A DNA stretch of 64,000 nt, from NCBI GenBank assembly GCA_963810055.1, contig CAWEME010000023.1, positions 21,865-85,864 of the forward strand, given 5' to 3'. Below the pieces are notes generated by a model, which was not told where the DNA came from, searched no databases, and saw nothing but the letters and a program-made list of their open reading frames with translations. Below, piece by piece: positions 1 to 9,281 of the stretch. Source of the stretch: REEB95 sp963810055 (GTDB lineage Bacteria > Pseudomonadota > Alphaproteobacteria > ATCC43930 > CGMCC-115725). The first letter of the stretch is position 1; each line of letters begins with the position of its first letter. The position numbers and the translations under genes are program-made.

Positions 1-435
1 GCCGGTCAGCCCGCCGCGCGGCGGCCGGGCCATGGCCTGGATGATGCGCGCATGCGAGCGCTCGTCGCCCGGCAGGCCCGCCGCGGCCGCCTCCGGCTGC
101 GCGTCGTATTGGGTGACGTCGCTGCGCTCGAGCGTATCGACGATCGGCAGCACCGTGTCGGTGCCGAAGCGCCGCGCGAGCCAGGCGAGGAACCGCGACC
201 GCAGACCCGGGTGCAGCGGGCCCGCGCGGCCGCCCGCGCCGGTGATGCGCCGCGTCCAGAATTCCGCGTGGGCTTCCTCGACCGAGGCGAGGCGGCGATA
301 GACCTGCTTGAGCTTCGGGTCGGTTTCGGCCTCGGCCAGCGCGCGATAAAGCGCGGCGCTGTCGACCTCGCCCTGGAGATTGCGCCGGTAACGGCCCAGG
401 CTGGAACGGCCCGGCGGATTGGGAATGTTGCTCAT
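1..435 (-). CDS. Ferritin-like (VIT1/CCC1-associated rubrerythrin) protein, C-terminus beyond window
   Basis: The reading frame opens with ATG at 433-435 on the minus strand and runs off the left edge, giving 145 residues (MSNIPNPPGRSSLGRYRRNL...). Ferritin-like diiron features are visible: a helix carrying E23, an ExxH pair at E53/H56 and a second ExxH at E125/H128. In alphaproteobacteria this N-terminal domain is commonly fused to a VIT1/CCC1-type membrane transporter for iron or manganese, and the missing part would be that membrane domain. The fusion is inferred because only the soluble domain is inside the window. The gene is divergent from the TetR-type regulator that follows and shares an intergenic region of about 170 bp with it. 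Confidence 0.72.
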   Translation of the reverse strand, partial: MSNIPNPPGRSSLGRYRRNLQGEVDSAALYRALAEAETDPKLKQVYRRLASVEEAHAEFWTRRITGAGGRAGPLHPGLRSRFLAWLARRFGTDTVLPIVDTLERSDVTQYDAQPEAAAAGLPGDERSHARIIQAMARPPRGGLTG

Positions 436-532
436 AACGGCATTATAGCGGCAAACCGCCGGCGCCGCGCTGCTCGTGTGGGGTCGCGGCGCGCGCGCAA
501 AACAGGCAGGTTAGCGGGGTAATTTCGAACGA

Positions 533-559
533 TTGACAAACTCTATCGATTGATACAGT
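533..559 (+). promoter_or_regulatory. TetR-family operator/promoter of the efflux operon
   Basis: A TTGACA -35-like hexamer lies at 533-538. It is followed at 540-559 by a 20-bp inverted repeat, ACTCTATCGA joined directly to TTGATACAGT, with 8 of 10 positions symmetric. The palindrome covers the expected -10 region and lies about 50 bp before the regulator gene. This is typical of autoregulated TetR-family operators. The assignment is inferred from position and symmetry. Confidence 0.5.
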
Positions 560-607
560 CTGGATCCGTTGCCCAAGCGCCGGAAAGGCGCACGGCACGG
601 AGGCTTG

Positions 608-1360
608 ATGAGATCCGCGATTCACGAACGGCCGTTGCGCCTCCGCCCGCGCGTCCAAACCCGCGGCGAAGACACCCGCCGCCGCCTGATCGAAACCGCG
701 ATCGCGGCTTTCGGCGAGTTGGGATTCGAGGGCGCCGGCACGCGGCTTTTGACCGAACGGGCGGGGGTCAATTTGCCCGCCATCCAATACCATTTCGGCA
801 GCAAGCAAGGGCTTTACCGCGCGGCGGTCGATCACATCGCGCAGTACATCGAGGACCAGATGGCGCCGGTGGGATCGCGCGTACGGGCGGCGCTCGCGGG
901 CAACAAGAAGGTTTCGCGGCGCGTCGTGTCGTCTTTGCTTCGGGAGTTGCTCGACGATTTCGTGCTGCTGGTTTTCGGGGGCGGAGAGCGCGACCGGCGG
1001 AAGCATTTCAAAAGCCACCAGCTGTTCATCGCCCGCGCCGAGGTCGAACAGTCGGAAGCGCTGGAATCGCTTTATGAGACGATGCGGCGCTGCGTCAGCG
1101 AACCGTGCAGCGCCCTGGTCGGAAGGCTGACCGGCCGTTCCGCCAAGGACGAGCAGACCAGGCTGCGCACGGTCGCCATCATCGGCCAGGCGACGGTGTT
1201 CTGCTCCAAGCCGGCGCGGCGCACCCTCGGCTGGGACGCGTTCAGCAGCGCGCATGTGCGGGCGGTGCAGAAGATCGTCGGCGATCACACCAGCGCCATT
1301 TTCGAGACCCGGGGCAAAGTCCCGGCAAGACCCAAGACCAAGTTCCGATCCAAACGATGA
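608..1360 (+). CDS. TetR/AcrR-family transcriptional regulator (CecR/YbiH-like)
   Basis: This is a 250-residue DNA-binding repressor. The N-terminal helix-turn-helix is clear, with RLLTERAGVNLPAIQYHFGS around residues 46-65, followed by a long helical C-terminal domain of the YbiH/CecR (DUF1956) kind. I prefer the ATG at 608 to an in-frame ATG 39 bases upstream because GGAGG at 599-603 sits four bases before it. The stop codon overlaps the start of the next gene (ATGA at 1357-1360), so the regulator is the first gene of the RND efflux operon and probably controls it through the palindrome at 540-559. The effector is unknown. Confidence 0.85.
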   Translation: MRSAIHERPLRLRPRVQTRGEDTRRRLIETAIAAFGELGFEGAGTRLLTERAGVNLPAIQYHFGSKQGLYRAAVDHIAQYIEDQMAPVGSRVRAALAGNKKVSRRVVSSLLRELLDDFVLLVFGGGERDRRKHFKSHQLFIARAEVEQSEALESLYETMRRCVSEPCSALVGRLTGRSAKDEQTRLRTVAIIGQATVFCSKPARRTLGWDAFSSAHVRAVQKIVGDHTSAIFETRGKVPARPKTKFRSKR

Positions 1361-2842
1361 TCGCGCGGCTCAAATTCCCGGTTCTGGCGGCGCTGCTGCT
1401 GGCGGCTTGCGCGGTGGGCCCGGATTTCAAGCGTCCGGCCGCGCCCGATGTCGCGGGCTACACGCCGGAAAAGCTCGCGCCCGAAACCGCTTCGGCCGAT
1501 ATCGCGGGCGGGGCGGCGCAACATTTCGCCGACGGCCGGGACATTCCCGGCGAATGGTGGACGCTGTTCCATTCCGAGCCGCTCAACAATCTCATCACCG
1601 AGGCGCTCAAGGCCAATCCCAATCTCCAGGCGGCGCAAGCGGCGCTGCGCCAGGCGCAGGAATACGTCTACGCGCAAGAGGGGGTGTTCCTGCCTTCCGT
1701 GGACGCCAGCGCGCAGGCGCAGCGCCAGCAACTCAACGGCGCTTCGATCGGCCAGCCCGGCGTCCACCAGATTTACAATCTCGATACCGCCATGGTCAGC
1801 GTGTCCTATCCGATCGACGTGTTCGGCGGCGAAAGGCGGCAGCTCGAATCGACCCAGGCGCAGGCCGAATACCAGCGCTTCCAGCTCGAAGCGGCCTATC
1901 TCACCCTGACCTCGAACGTCGTCGCCGCCGCGGTGCAGGAATCCTCCCTTCGCGCCCAGATCGCCGCGACCCAGGACATCCTCGACGACGAAAGCAAGCA
2001 GCTCGACGTGCTGCGCCAGCAATTCGCCCTCGGCGGCGTCGCCAAATCCGCCGTGCTCGCGCAGGAGACGCTGCTGGCGCAAAACCGCGCGACCTTGCCG
2101 CCGTTGCAGAAACAGCTGGCTCAGGCTCGCAATCGTATCGCCGCGCTGGCCGGGCGCTTTCCCAGCCAGGATACGCCGCAGACCTTCGAGCTGGACGCTC
2201 TGCAATTGCCGCTGGAACTGCCGGTCAGCCTGCCTTCGCAACTGGTCGAACAGCGTCCCGACGTGCGGGCATCCGAGGCGCAATTGCACCAGGCCAGCGC
2301 GCAGATCGGCGTGGCGACGGCTAACATGCTGCCGCAATTCACCATCACCGGCGATATCGGCTCGGCCGCGCTCGCCGTCGGCAGTCTATTTTCGCCGGGC
2401 ACGGGGGTGTGGAGCATCGCCGCCGGGATCGCCCAGCCGATCTTCCACGGCGGCACGCTGCTGCATGAAAAGCGCGCGGCCGAGGCCGGCTACGACGAGG
2501 CCGCGGCGCAATACCGCGCCACCGTGATCGCCGCCTTCCAGAACGTGGCCGATGCCTTGCGCGCGCTGCAAGCCGACGCCGAGGCGCTCAACGCCGCGCT
2601 GACGGCGGAGCGCATCGGCCGAGAACAGCCTCGACCTCGCCCGCGGCCAGTTCAAGCTCGGCGCCATCACCTATCCGGCGCTGCTCGACAGCCAGACCGC
2701 CTATCAGCAGACGCGCATCGCGCTGGTCCAGGCGCAGGCCAACCGCTTCGCCGACACCGCCGCGCTGTTCCAGGCGCTGGGCGGCGGCTGGTGGAACCGC
2801 ACGGACGTCGCCGCCGATGCCGGCGCATCAACGAGCAATTAG
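1357..2842 (+). CDS. RND efflux outer-membrane lipoprotein (NodT/OprM family), one frameshift
   Basis: Outer-membrane channel of a tripartite efflux pump. The N-terminus is a lipoprotein signal (LAALLLAAC, lipidated Cys18), followed by the family signature AVGPDFKRP. The long coiled helices and the motif EQRPDVRASEAQL follow. The frame is broken around 2617-2620: before it the protein reads normally, and after a +1 shift it continues as ENSLDLARGQFKLGAITYPA to a stop at 2840-2842. Removing one base near GGCC restores one protein of about 495 residues. The gene starts inside the stop codon of the TetR regulator and is followed nine bases later by the membrane-fusion gene. Confidence 0.82.
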
Positions 2843-2851
2843 GCCCCGACC

Positions 2852-4032
2852 ATGACGATCGAACCGCCGACCCAGAGCAAATCCGAGACCGCGCGGCAAA
2901 CGGGCAAGCGCATGATCATCATGGTGCTGGCGACCGGGCTGGTGCTGGCCGCGATCTTCGGCTTCGAGGCCTTCCGCTCCATCATGATCAAGCGCTACAT
3001 GGCCTCGGTCGGCAATCCGCCGCAGACGGTTTCCACGGCCGTGGCCAAGACCGCGCCGTGGCAGAAGCAGCTCGAGGCGGTCGGCAGTTTGCGCGCGGTC
3101 AACGGCGCCGATTTGTCGCTCGAGGTTGCGGGCATCGTCGACCAGATCTTCTTCAATTCGGGCGACGACGTGGCGGCCGGCGACCCTGCTGCTTCAGCTG
3201 CGCGCCGAGGACGACATCGCCAAGCTCCATTCGCTCGAAGCCACGGCCGATCTGGCCGCCACCACCTATGCGCGCGACCAGAAGCAGTTCAAGATCCAGG
3301 CGGTGAGCCAGGCCGGGCTCGACATCGACGCCGCCAATCTCAAGAACGCCCAGGCGCAAGTCGACGAGCAGAAGGCGGTGGTGGAGAAGAAATTCATCCG
3401 CGCGCCCTTTGCCGGCCATCTCGGCATCCGTCAGGTCGATATCGGCCAATACCTCAACGCCGGCACGGCGATCGTGACGTTGCAGGCGCTCGACCCGATC
3501 TATGTCGATTTCACCCTGCCGCAGCAGGCGCTGGAGCAGATCGCCGTCGGCCAGAGCCTGACCGCGAAGATCGACGCCTATCCGGGCAAAACCTTCGCCG
3601 GCAAGATTTCGGCCATCAATCCGAAGGTCGACGCCGACACCCGCAATCTCCAGGTGCGGGCGACGCTGGCCAATCCCGATCACACGCTGCTGCCGGGCAT
3701 GTATGCCACGGTCGACATCGACGGTGGGATCGCCGCAGGACTACGTCACGCTGCCGCAGACGGCGATCACCTACAATCCCTACGGCAACACCGTCTACAT
3801 CGTCGACGATCAGGGCCAGGACGCGCAGGGCAAGCCGAAGCTGGTCGCGCGCCAGTCCTTCGTCTCGACCGGCCAGACGCGCGGCGACCAGGTGGCGGTC
3901 ACGTCCGGCGTGAAGGACGGCGAGACGGTCGTGACCTCGGGCCAGATCAAGCTCAGGAACGGCTCGCGCCTCATCGTCAACAATTCGGCCGTGCCGGCGG
4001 ACGACGCCAATCCGCAACCGGTCGACAAGTAG
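2852..4032 (+). CDS. RND efflux periplasmic adaptor (membrane fusion protein), two frameshifts
   Basis: HlyD-type adaptor linking the inner-membrane pump to the outer-membrane channel. It has one N-terminal membrane segment (about residues 20-42), a biotinyl-lipoyl half-motif (VNGADLSLEVAGIVDQIFF), a helical hairpin rich in Ala and Gln, and a second half (FIRAPFAGHLGIRQVDIGQY) before the beta-barrel and membrane-proximal domains. Two +1 shifts are needed, near 3181-3187 and 3720-3723, to reach the family-typical C-terminus (SGQIKLRNGSRLIVNN) and the stop at 4030-4032. The repaired product is about 393 residues. It lies between the channel and pump genes of the same operon. Confidence 0.82.
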
Positions 4033-4045
4033 GGCGCGGCCTTCG

Positions 4046-7000
4046 ATGAATTTCACCGACATCTTCATCAAGCGGCCGGTTCTGGCCATGGTGATCAGCC
4101 TGATGATCCTGGTGCTGGGCTTACGCTCGGCCGGAACGCTGCCGGTGCTGCAATATCCGCGCACCCAGAACGCGGTGGTCACCATTTCGACGACCTATTA
4201 CGGCGCCGATCCCGAGGTGGTGGCGGGGTTCATCACCACGCCCTTGGAAAACGCCATCGCCCAGGCCAACGGCATCGATTACCTGACATCGACCAGCCAG
4301 ACCGGAATCAGCACCATCACCGCCAATCTGCGGCTCAATTACGATCCCGACAAGGCGATGACCGAGATCACGTCCAAGGTGACCTCGGTGCTGAACCAGC
4401 TGCCGCCCGGATCGCAGCAGCCGGTGCTGTCGATCAAGATCGGCCAGACCATCGACGCCATGTATCTGGGCTTCAAGAGCGACGTGCTGGCGCCCAACCA
4501 GATCACCGATTATCTGCTGCGCGTGGTGCAGCCCAAGCTGCAAGCGGTCGTGGGGGTGCAAACCGCGGAGATTCTGGGCGGGCAGAATTTCGCGCTCCGG
4601 GCCTGGCTCGATCCGGCGAAAGTCGAAGCTCGCCGCCTACGGCGTCACCGCCGCCGACGTCTCGAATGCGCTCGCCAGCAACGATTACATCTCGGGCCTG
4701 GGCAATACCAAAGGCCAGATGGTGCAGGTCAACCTCGACGCTTCGACCAGCCTGCATTCGCTCGACGAGTTCCGCAACCTGGCGGTGAAGCAATCGAACG
4801 TCGCCATCGTCCGCCTCAAGGACGTGGCCAATGTGACCCTCGGCGCCGACGATTACGAATCCCAGGTGGGTTTCGACGGCCAGCGCGCGGTCTATATCGG
4901 CATCCAGGTGGCGCCCGCCGCCAATCTGCTCGAGGTCATCAAGGGCGTGCGCGCGGTCTTCCCCGATATCCAGTCGCAGCTGCCGCAGGGGCTGCAAGGC
5001 CAGATCGTCTACGATTCGACCGAATTCGTGAACAGCGCGATCAACGAGGTGATCCGGACATTGGTCGAGGCGCTGCTGATCGTGACCTTGGTGGTGTTCC
5101 TGTTCCTGGGCTCGGTGCGTTCGGTGGCGATCCCGACGGTGGCGATCCCGCTGTCGCTCGTCGGCACCTTCACCCTGATGCTGATCTTCGGATTCTCGAT
5201 CAATCTGCTGACGCTGCTGGCGCTGGTGCTGGCGATCGGGCTTGTCGTGGACGACGCCATCATCGTGGTCGAGAACGTCAATCGGCATCTCGAGCAAGGC
5301 ATGAAGCCGGTGCCGGCCGCGATCCAGGCGGCGCGCGAACTGGGCGGGCCGATCATCGCCATGACCGTGGTGCTGGTCGCGGTCTATGTGCCGATCGGAT
5401 TTCAGGGCGGCCTGACCGGCGCGCTCTTCACCGAATTCGCCTTCACCCTGGTGGGCGCGGTCACGGTTTCCGCCATCGTCGCGCTGACGCTGTCGCCGAT
5501 GATGTCGTCGCGGCTGCTGCGGCCCCATGGCCGGGACGGGGACGGCTGGCAGGAGCGCTTCTCCGGCTTCATCGACCGGAATTTCGAGCGTCTGCGCAGG
5601 CGCTATCAGCGCATGCTGCACGGCAGCCTGGATTTCCTCGCCGTGACCGCGGTGTTCGCGCTCATCGTGCTGGGCAGCATCTATTTCCTCTACACCGGCG
5701 CCAAGACCGAGCTCGCGCCCGTCGAGGATCAGGGTGTCGTGATCACCTCTTCGACCGCCGGCGCCCAACGCCACGTTGCAGCAGAAGCTGCTGTTTTCGC
5801 GCCAGGTCTTCGAGGTGTTCGCCAGCTATCCCGAGATGGCGCATGTGTTCCAGATCGACAGCCCGAGCCCAGAATCTCGCGGGCTTGGTGCTCAAGCCCT
5901 GGGACCAGCGCCAGCGCACCTCGAACGAGATTCAGCCCGAGCTGCAGCAGAAGCTCAACCAGATCGCCGGCGTCAAGATCGTGGCGTTCCAGCCGCCGCC
6001 GCTGCCCGGCAGTTTCGGCCTGCCGGTGCAGTTCGTCATCGGCACCACCGAGCCGTTCAGCCGGCTCAACGACGTGTCGCAGCAATTCCTGCAGCAGGCG
6101 GTGGCCAGCGGCATGTTCATCTTCCTCGACAGCGACCTGAAGGTGGACGATCCGCAATCGACCGTGGTGATCGACCGCGACAAGACGGCGCTGCTCGGAT
6201 TGAAGATGAGCGACGTGGGCGGCGCGTTGTCCTCGATGCTGGGCGGCGGCTACGTCAATTATTTCGATCTCGACGGTCGCTCCTACAAGGTCATCCCGCA
6301 GGTGCAGCAGGTCTCGCGTCTCAACACCGACCAGCTCTTGAATTACTACATCCGCACCTCAAGCGGCACGCCGGTCCCGCTCTCGACCATCGCCCATATC
6401 GAAACCAAGACCATTCCGGAATCGATCAACCACTTCCAGCAGTTGAACAGCGCCACCATCCAAGGCGTGGCGGCGCCGGGCGTGGCCACGGGCGACGCCT
6501 TGGCCTATCTCGAGGACCTGGCCGCCCGCACCCTGCCGCAAGGCTATTCGATCGATTACGCCGGCACCTCGCGCCAGTACGTCCAGGAATCGAGCGGCTT
6601 CGTCCTCACCTTCGCCTTCGCGCTGATCATCATTTTCCTGTCGCTGGCGGCGCTGTTCGAAAGTTTCCGCGACCCGGTCATCATCCTGGTCTCGGTGCCG
6701 ATGTCGATCGCCGGCGCGCTGATCTTCATCAGCCTCGGCCTCGGCGGCGCCACGCTCAACATCTACACCGAGGTGGGGCTGGTCACGCTGATGGGCCTCA
6801 TCAGCAAGCACGGCATCCTGATCGTCGAATTCGCCAACAATCTGCAACACCAGGGCAAGACCAAGCGCGAGGCGATCGAAGAGGCGGCCTCCATCCGGCT
6901 GCGTCCCATCCTGATGACCACGGCGGCGATGGTGCTGGGCGTCACCCCGCTCATCACCGCCTCGGGCGCGGGCGCGATATCGCGCTTCGACATGGGGCTG

Positions 7001-7141
7001 GTGATAGCGACCGGAATATCGATCGGCACGCTGTTCACGCTGTTCGTGGTGCCGGCTGTCTACATGCTGATCGCGGCCGATCATTCCCGGGCGGCGGAAG
7101 CGGCGGCGGAGATCGCGCCGCCCGAGGCCGAAGGCGTCTAG
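4046..7141 (+). CDS. RND multidrug efflux permease (HAE1 family), three frameshifts
   Basis: Proton-driven inner-membrane pump of the AcrB/MexB superfamily, about 1030 residues when repaired. The start (MNFTDIFIKRPVLAMVISLM) is the standard family N-terminus. The proton-relay helix carries the paired acidic residues in AIGLVVDDAIIVVENVNRHL, and the C-terminal half has LMGLISKHGILIVEFANN. Three +1 shifts are required, near 4621-4630, 5762-5767 and 5864-5871. Because the three shifts sum to zero, the first and last segments share a frame. All conserved helices survive on both sides of each break. This is the last gene of the regulator-channel-adaptor-pump operon. Confidence 0.83.
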   Translation: MNFTDIFIKRPVLAMVISLMILVLGLRSAGTLPVLQYPRTQNAVVTISTTYYGADPEVVAGFITTPLENAIAQANGIDYLTSTSQTGISTITANLRLNYDPDKAMTEITSKVTSVLNQLPPGSQQPVLSIKIGQTIDAMYLGFKSDVLAPNQITDYLLRVVQPKLQAVVGVQTAEILGGQNFALRAWLDPAKVEARRLRRHRRRRLECARQQRLHLGPGQYQRPDGAGQPRRFDQPAFARRVPQPGGEAIERRHRPPQGRGQCDPRRRRLRIPGGFRRPARGLYRHPGGARRQSARGHQGRARGLPRYPVAAAAGAARPDRLRFDRIREQRDQRGDPDIGRGAADRDLGGVPVPGLGAFGGDPDGGDPAVARRHLHPDADLRILDQSADAAGAGAGDRACRGRRHHRGRERQSASRARHEAGAGRDPGGARTGRADHRHDRGAGRGLCADRISGRPDRRALHRIRLHPGGRGHGFRHRRADAVADDVVAAAAAPWPGRGRLAGALLRLHRPEFRASAQALSAHAARQPGFPRRDRGVRAHRAGQHLFPLHRRQDRARARRGSGCRDHLFDRRRPTPRCSRSCCFRARSSRCSPAIPRWRMCSRSTARAQNLAGLVLKPWDQRQRTSNEIQPELQQKLNQIAGVKIVAFQPPPLPGSFGLPVQFVIGTTEPFSRLNDVSQQFLQQAVASGMFIFLDSDLKVDDPQSTVVIDRDKTALLGLKMSDVGGALSSMLGGGYVNYFDLDGRSYKVIPQVQQVSRLNTDQLLNYYIRTSSGTPVPLSTIAHIETKTIPESINHFQQLNSATIQGVAAPGVATGDALAYLEDLAARTLPQGYSIDYAGTSRQYVQESSGFVLTFAFALIIIFLSLAALFESFRDPVIILVSVPMSIAGALIFISLGLGGATLNIYTEVGLVTLMGLISKHGILIVEFANNLQHQGKTKREAIEEAASIRLRPILMTTAAMVLGVTPLITASGAGAISRFDMGLVIATGISIGTLFTLFVVPAVYMLIAADHSRAAEAAAEIAPPEAEGV

Positions 7142-7147
7142 CCGGGG

Positions 7148-7273
7148 TTAAAACCAGCTGCGCGGCAGCTCGGATTCGTCGTCGCGCCCTTGGCTCTTCA
7201 CCGGCGCAAAAGTTTCGGTGACGAGCCCGCCGAGCGCAACGGCCAGAACGATGAACAGAAGGACGATGGTCAT
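7148..7273 (-). CDS. Small 41-residue single-pass membrane protein
   Basis: A short frame on the minus strand encodes MTIVLLFIVLAVALGGLVTE followed by a polar tail ending PRSWF. Residues 1-19 form one hydrophobic helix, and the rest is charged. It lies downstream of the sulfurtransferase gene on the same strand and convergent to the efflux operon, starting 85 bases after the sulfurtransferase stop. No family is recognised. Composition and placement suggest a real small membrane protein, but no strong ribosome-binding site is visible. Confidence 0.4.
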   Translation of the reverse strand: MTIVLLFIVLAVALGGLVTETFAPVKSQGRDDESELPRSWF

Positions 7274-7358
7274 GCCCGCATGACACCCGAATACAGGGTG
7301 CGGCGCATTGATCCAGCTCAATTCCGGGCGGATTAAGGCCTTAGGGAAAAATACCTAG

Positions 7359-8225
7359 TCAGTGCGCGGCGCCGGTCGCCACCGGCGTGTCGCCGGGCAG
7401 GCCCCATTCCGACCACGAGCCGTCATAGATCGCGGCCTCGTTCCAGTCGAGCAAATGCAGGCCGAAGGCCAGCGCGCAGGCGGTCACGCCCGAGCCGCAG
7501 CTCGCAATCACCGGCTTTTGCGGGTCGAGTCCGGCGGCGCGGAAACGCGCCGCGAGATCGTCGGCCGGCAAAACCTCTTTGGTTTTCGGGTCGCTGAGCT
7601 GGTCCGAAGGCAGGCTCAGGCTTCCCGGGACATGTCCGCCGCGCAGTCCGCTGCGCGGCTCGGGCGCGGTTCCGGCAAAACGCGCGGCACTGCGCGCGTC
7701 GATCACCTGTTCGCGCCTGGTCTTGAGATTGGCGAGCAGCTGCGCCTTGTCGCGCAAGCCGGGTTTGAACAGCCGCGCGGTGAAAACCGCGGCGGGATAT
7801 CGGGGAATCTCGGAGGTGACGGGACGGTTCTCGGCCAGCCATTTGGGCATGCCGCCATTCAGCACCGCCACGTCCTTGTGGCCATAGGCTCTCAGGCTCC
7901 ACCACGCGCGCGGCGATGTTCCAAGCCCCATCGAATCATAAACCACGATCTTATGCCGGTCGCCCAGCCCGAGCCTGCCCATCATCTGGCCGAAGGTGTT
8001 TTCGTCGGGCAGCATGTGCGGGAGCGGATTGCGCGCATCGGCCACGGCGTCGATGTCGTAGAACACCGCGCCGGGGATGTGGCGCCTTTGGTAAAGCTCG
8101 TGGCCGGTGGGCGTCACGCCGGGGAGGGTGAAAGTGGCGTCGACCACGCGCAAATTCTTGTCGCCGAGATTGGCGGCCAGCCAATCGGTCGAAACCAGGG
8201 CCTCGGGATGGGCGTAGTCCATCAT
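7359..8225 (-). CDS. sseA: 3-mercaptopyruvate sulfurtransferase (tandem rhodanese)
   Basis: Transfers sulfur from 3-mercaptopyruvate or thiosulfate through a cysteine persulfide. The 288 residues comprise an inactive N-terminal rhodanese domain (about 10-140) and a catalytic C-terminal one (about 160-285). The active-site loop is CGSGVTA with Cys243, the form typical of mercaptopyruvate rather than thiosulfate enzymes. The ATG at 8225 overlaps the stop of the cysteine synthase gene (ATGA), so the two genes are translationally coupled and form a cysteine-metabolism unit. An earlier in-frame ATG at 8240 lies inside the upstream gene and is less likely. Confidence 0.9.
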   Translation of the reverse strand: MMDYAHPEALVSTDWLAANLGDKNLRVVDATFTLPGVTPTGHELYQRRHIPGAVFYDIDAVADARNPLPHMLPDENTFGQMMGRLGLGDRHKIVVYDSMGLGTSPRAWWSLRAYGHKDVAVLNGGMPKWLAENRPVTSEIPRYPAAVFTARLFKPGLRDKAQLLANLKTRREQVIDARSAARFAGTAPEPRSGLRGGHVPGSLSLPSDQLSDPKTKEVLPADDLAARFRAAGLDPQKPVIASCGSGVTACALAFGLHLLDWNEAAIYDGSWSEWGLPGDTPVATGAAH

Positions 8226-9229
8226 TGGCCGTCGAGCCATTTCGGCACCGGCAGTTTCTTCGCACGCAGGAAAGCCGGATTGAACAGCTTCGACTGATAG
8301 CGCGTGCCGTAATCGGCCAGGATGGTGACGATGGTGTGGCCGCGCCCGAGCTGCTTGGCCGCCTTGATGGCGCCGATGATGTTGATGCCGGTCGACCCGC
8401 CCAGGATCAGCCCTTCCTCGCTCACCAGGTCGAACAGCACCGGCAGCATCTCCTCGTCGGTCACCTGGAACCAGCCGTCCAAGGGCGCGCCTTCGAGGTT
8501 CTTGGTGATGCGGCCCTGGCCGATGCCTTCGGTGATGGAATCGCCGGTGGCTTTCAATTCATGGTGCGCATACCAGGAATAGATCGCCGAGCCCATCGGG
8601 TCGGCGAGGAAGATCTTCACCTTGGGATTGAATTCCTTGAGCGCGATGGCGACGCCGGCCAGCGTGCCGCCGGTGCCGACCGAGGCGACGAAGGCGTCGA
8701 CCTTGCCGTCGGTCTGGCTCCAGATCTCCGGGCCGGTGGTTTCGATGTGCGCGCGGCGGTTGGCGAGGTTGTCGAACTGATTGGCCCAGATCGCGCCGCG
8801 CGGGCTGGCGGCCGCCACCTCTTTCGCCAGGGTCTCGGAATAGCGCACATAGTTCCGAGGATCGCTGTAGGGCACGGCCGGCACCAGGCGCAGATCGGCG
8901 CCGCACAGATGCAGCATGTCCTTCTTTTCCTGGCTTTGGGTCTCGGGCATGACGATCACGCTTTTGTATCCCAGCGCGTTGCCCACCAGAGCGAGGCCGA
9001 TGCCGGTGTTGCCGGCGGTGCCCTCGACGATCACGCCGCCGGGTTTCAACAGCCCGCGTTCCTCCGCGTCCTTGACGATGTAGAGCGCGGCGCGGTCCTT
9101 GACCGAGCCGCCGGGATTGAGGAATTCGGCCTTGCCCAAGATCTCGCAGCCGGTCATCTCCGAGGCGCGTCTCAGGCGGATGAGCGGGGTGTTGCCGATG
9201 GTCTCGATGAAACCGTTGCGAACTTGCAT
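8222..9229 (-). CDS. cysK: Cysteine synthase A family (PLP-dependent O-acetylserine sulfhydrylase)
   Basis: PLP enzyme of the fold-II cysteine synthase family, 335 residues. The Schiff-base lysine is in NPGGSVKDRAAL (K44). The phosphate-binding loop reads EGTAGNTG instead of the more common EPTSGNTG, and the PLP-phosphate glycine loop is GTGGTLAG. It would make cysteine from O-acetylserine and sulfide, although cystathionine beta-synthase-like activity cannot be excluded from sequence alone. It is the first gene of a two-gene unit with sseA, with a four-base overlap. The Nudix gene lies downstream of an opposite-side gap of about 50 bp and is read on the same strand. Confidence 0.85.
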   Translation of the reverse strand: MQVRNGFIETIGNTPLIRLRRASEMTGCEILGKAEFLNPGGSVKDRAALYIVKDAEERGLLKPGGVIVEGTAGNTGIGLALVGNALGYKSVIVMPETQSQEKKDMLHLCGADLRLVPAVPYSDPRNYVRYSETLAKEVAAASPRGAIWANQFDNLANRRAHIETTGPEIWSQTDGKVDAFVASVGTGGTLAGVAIALKEFNPKVKIFLADPMGSAIYSWYAHHELKATGDSITEGIGQGRITKNLEGAPLDGWFQVTDEEMLPVLFDLVSEEGLILGGSTGINIIGAIKAAKQLGRGHTIVTILADYGTRYQSKLFNPAFLRAKKLPVPKWLDGQ

Positions 9230-9281
9230 GGGCGGCTTTTTGTTGGGCCGAAAGAGGGCAGACTATAAGGGGGTGGGGGAA

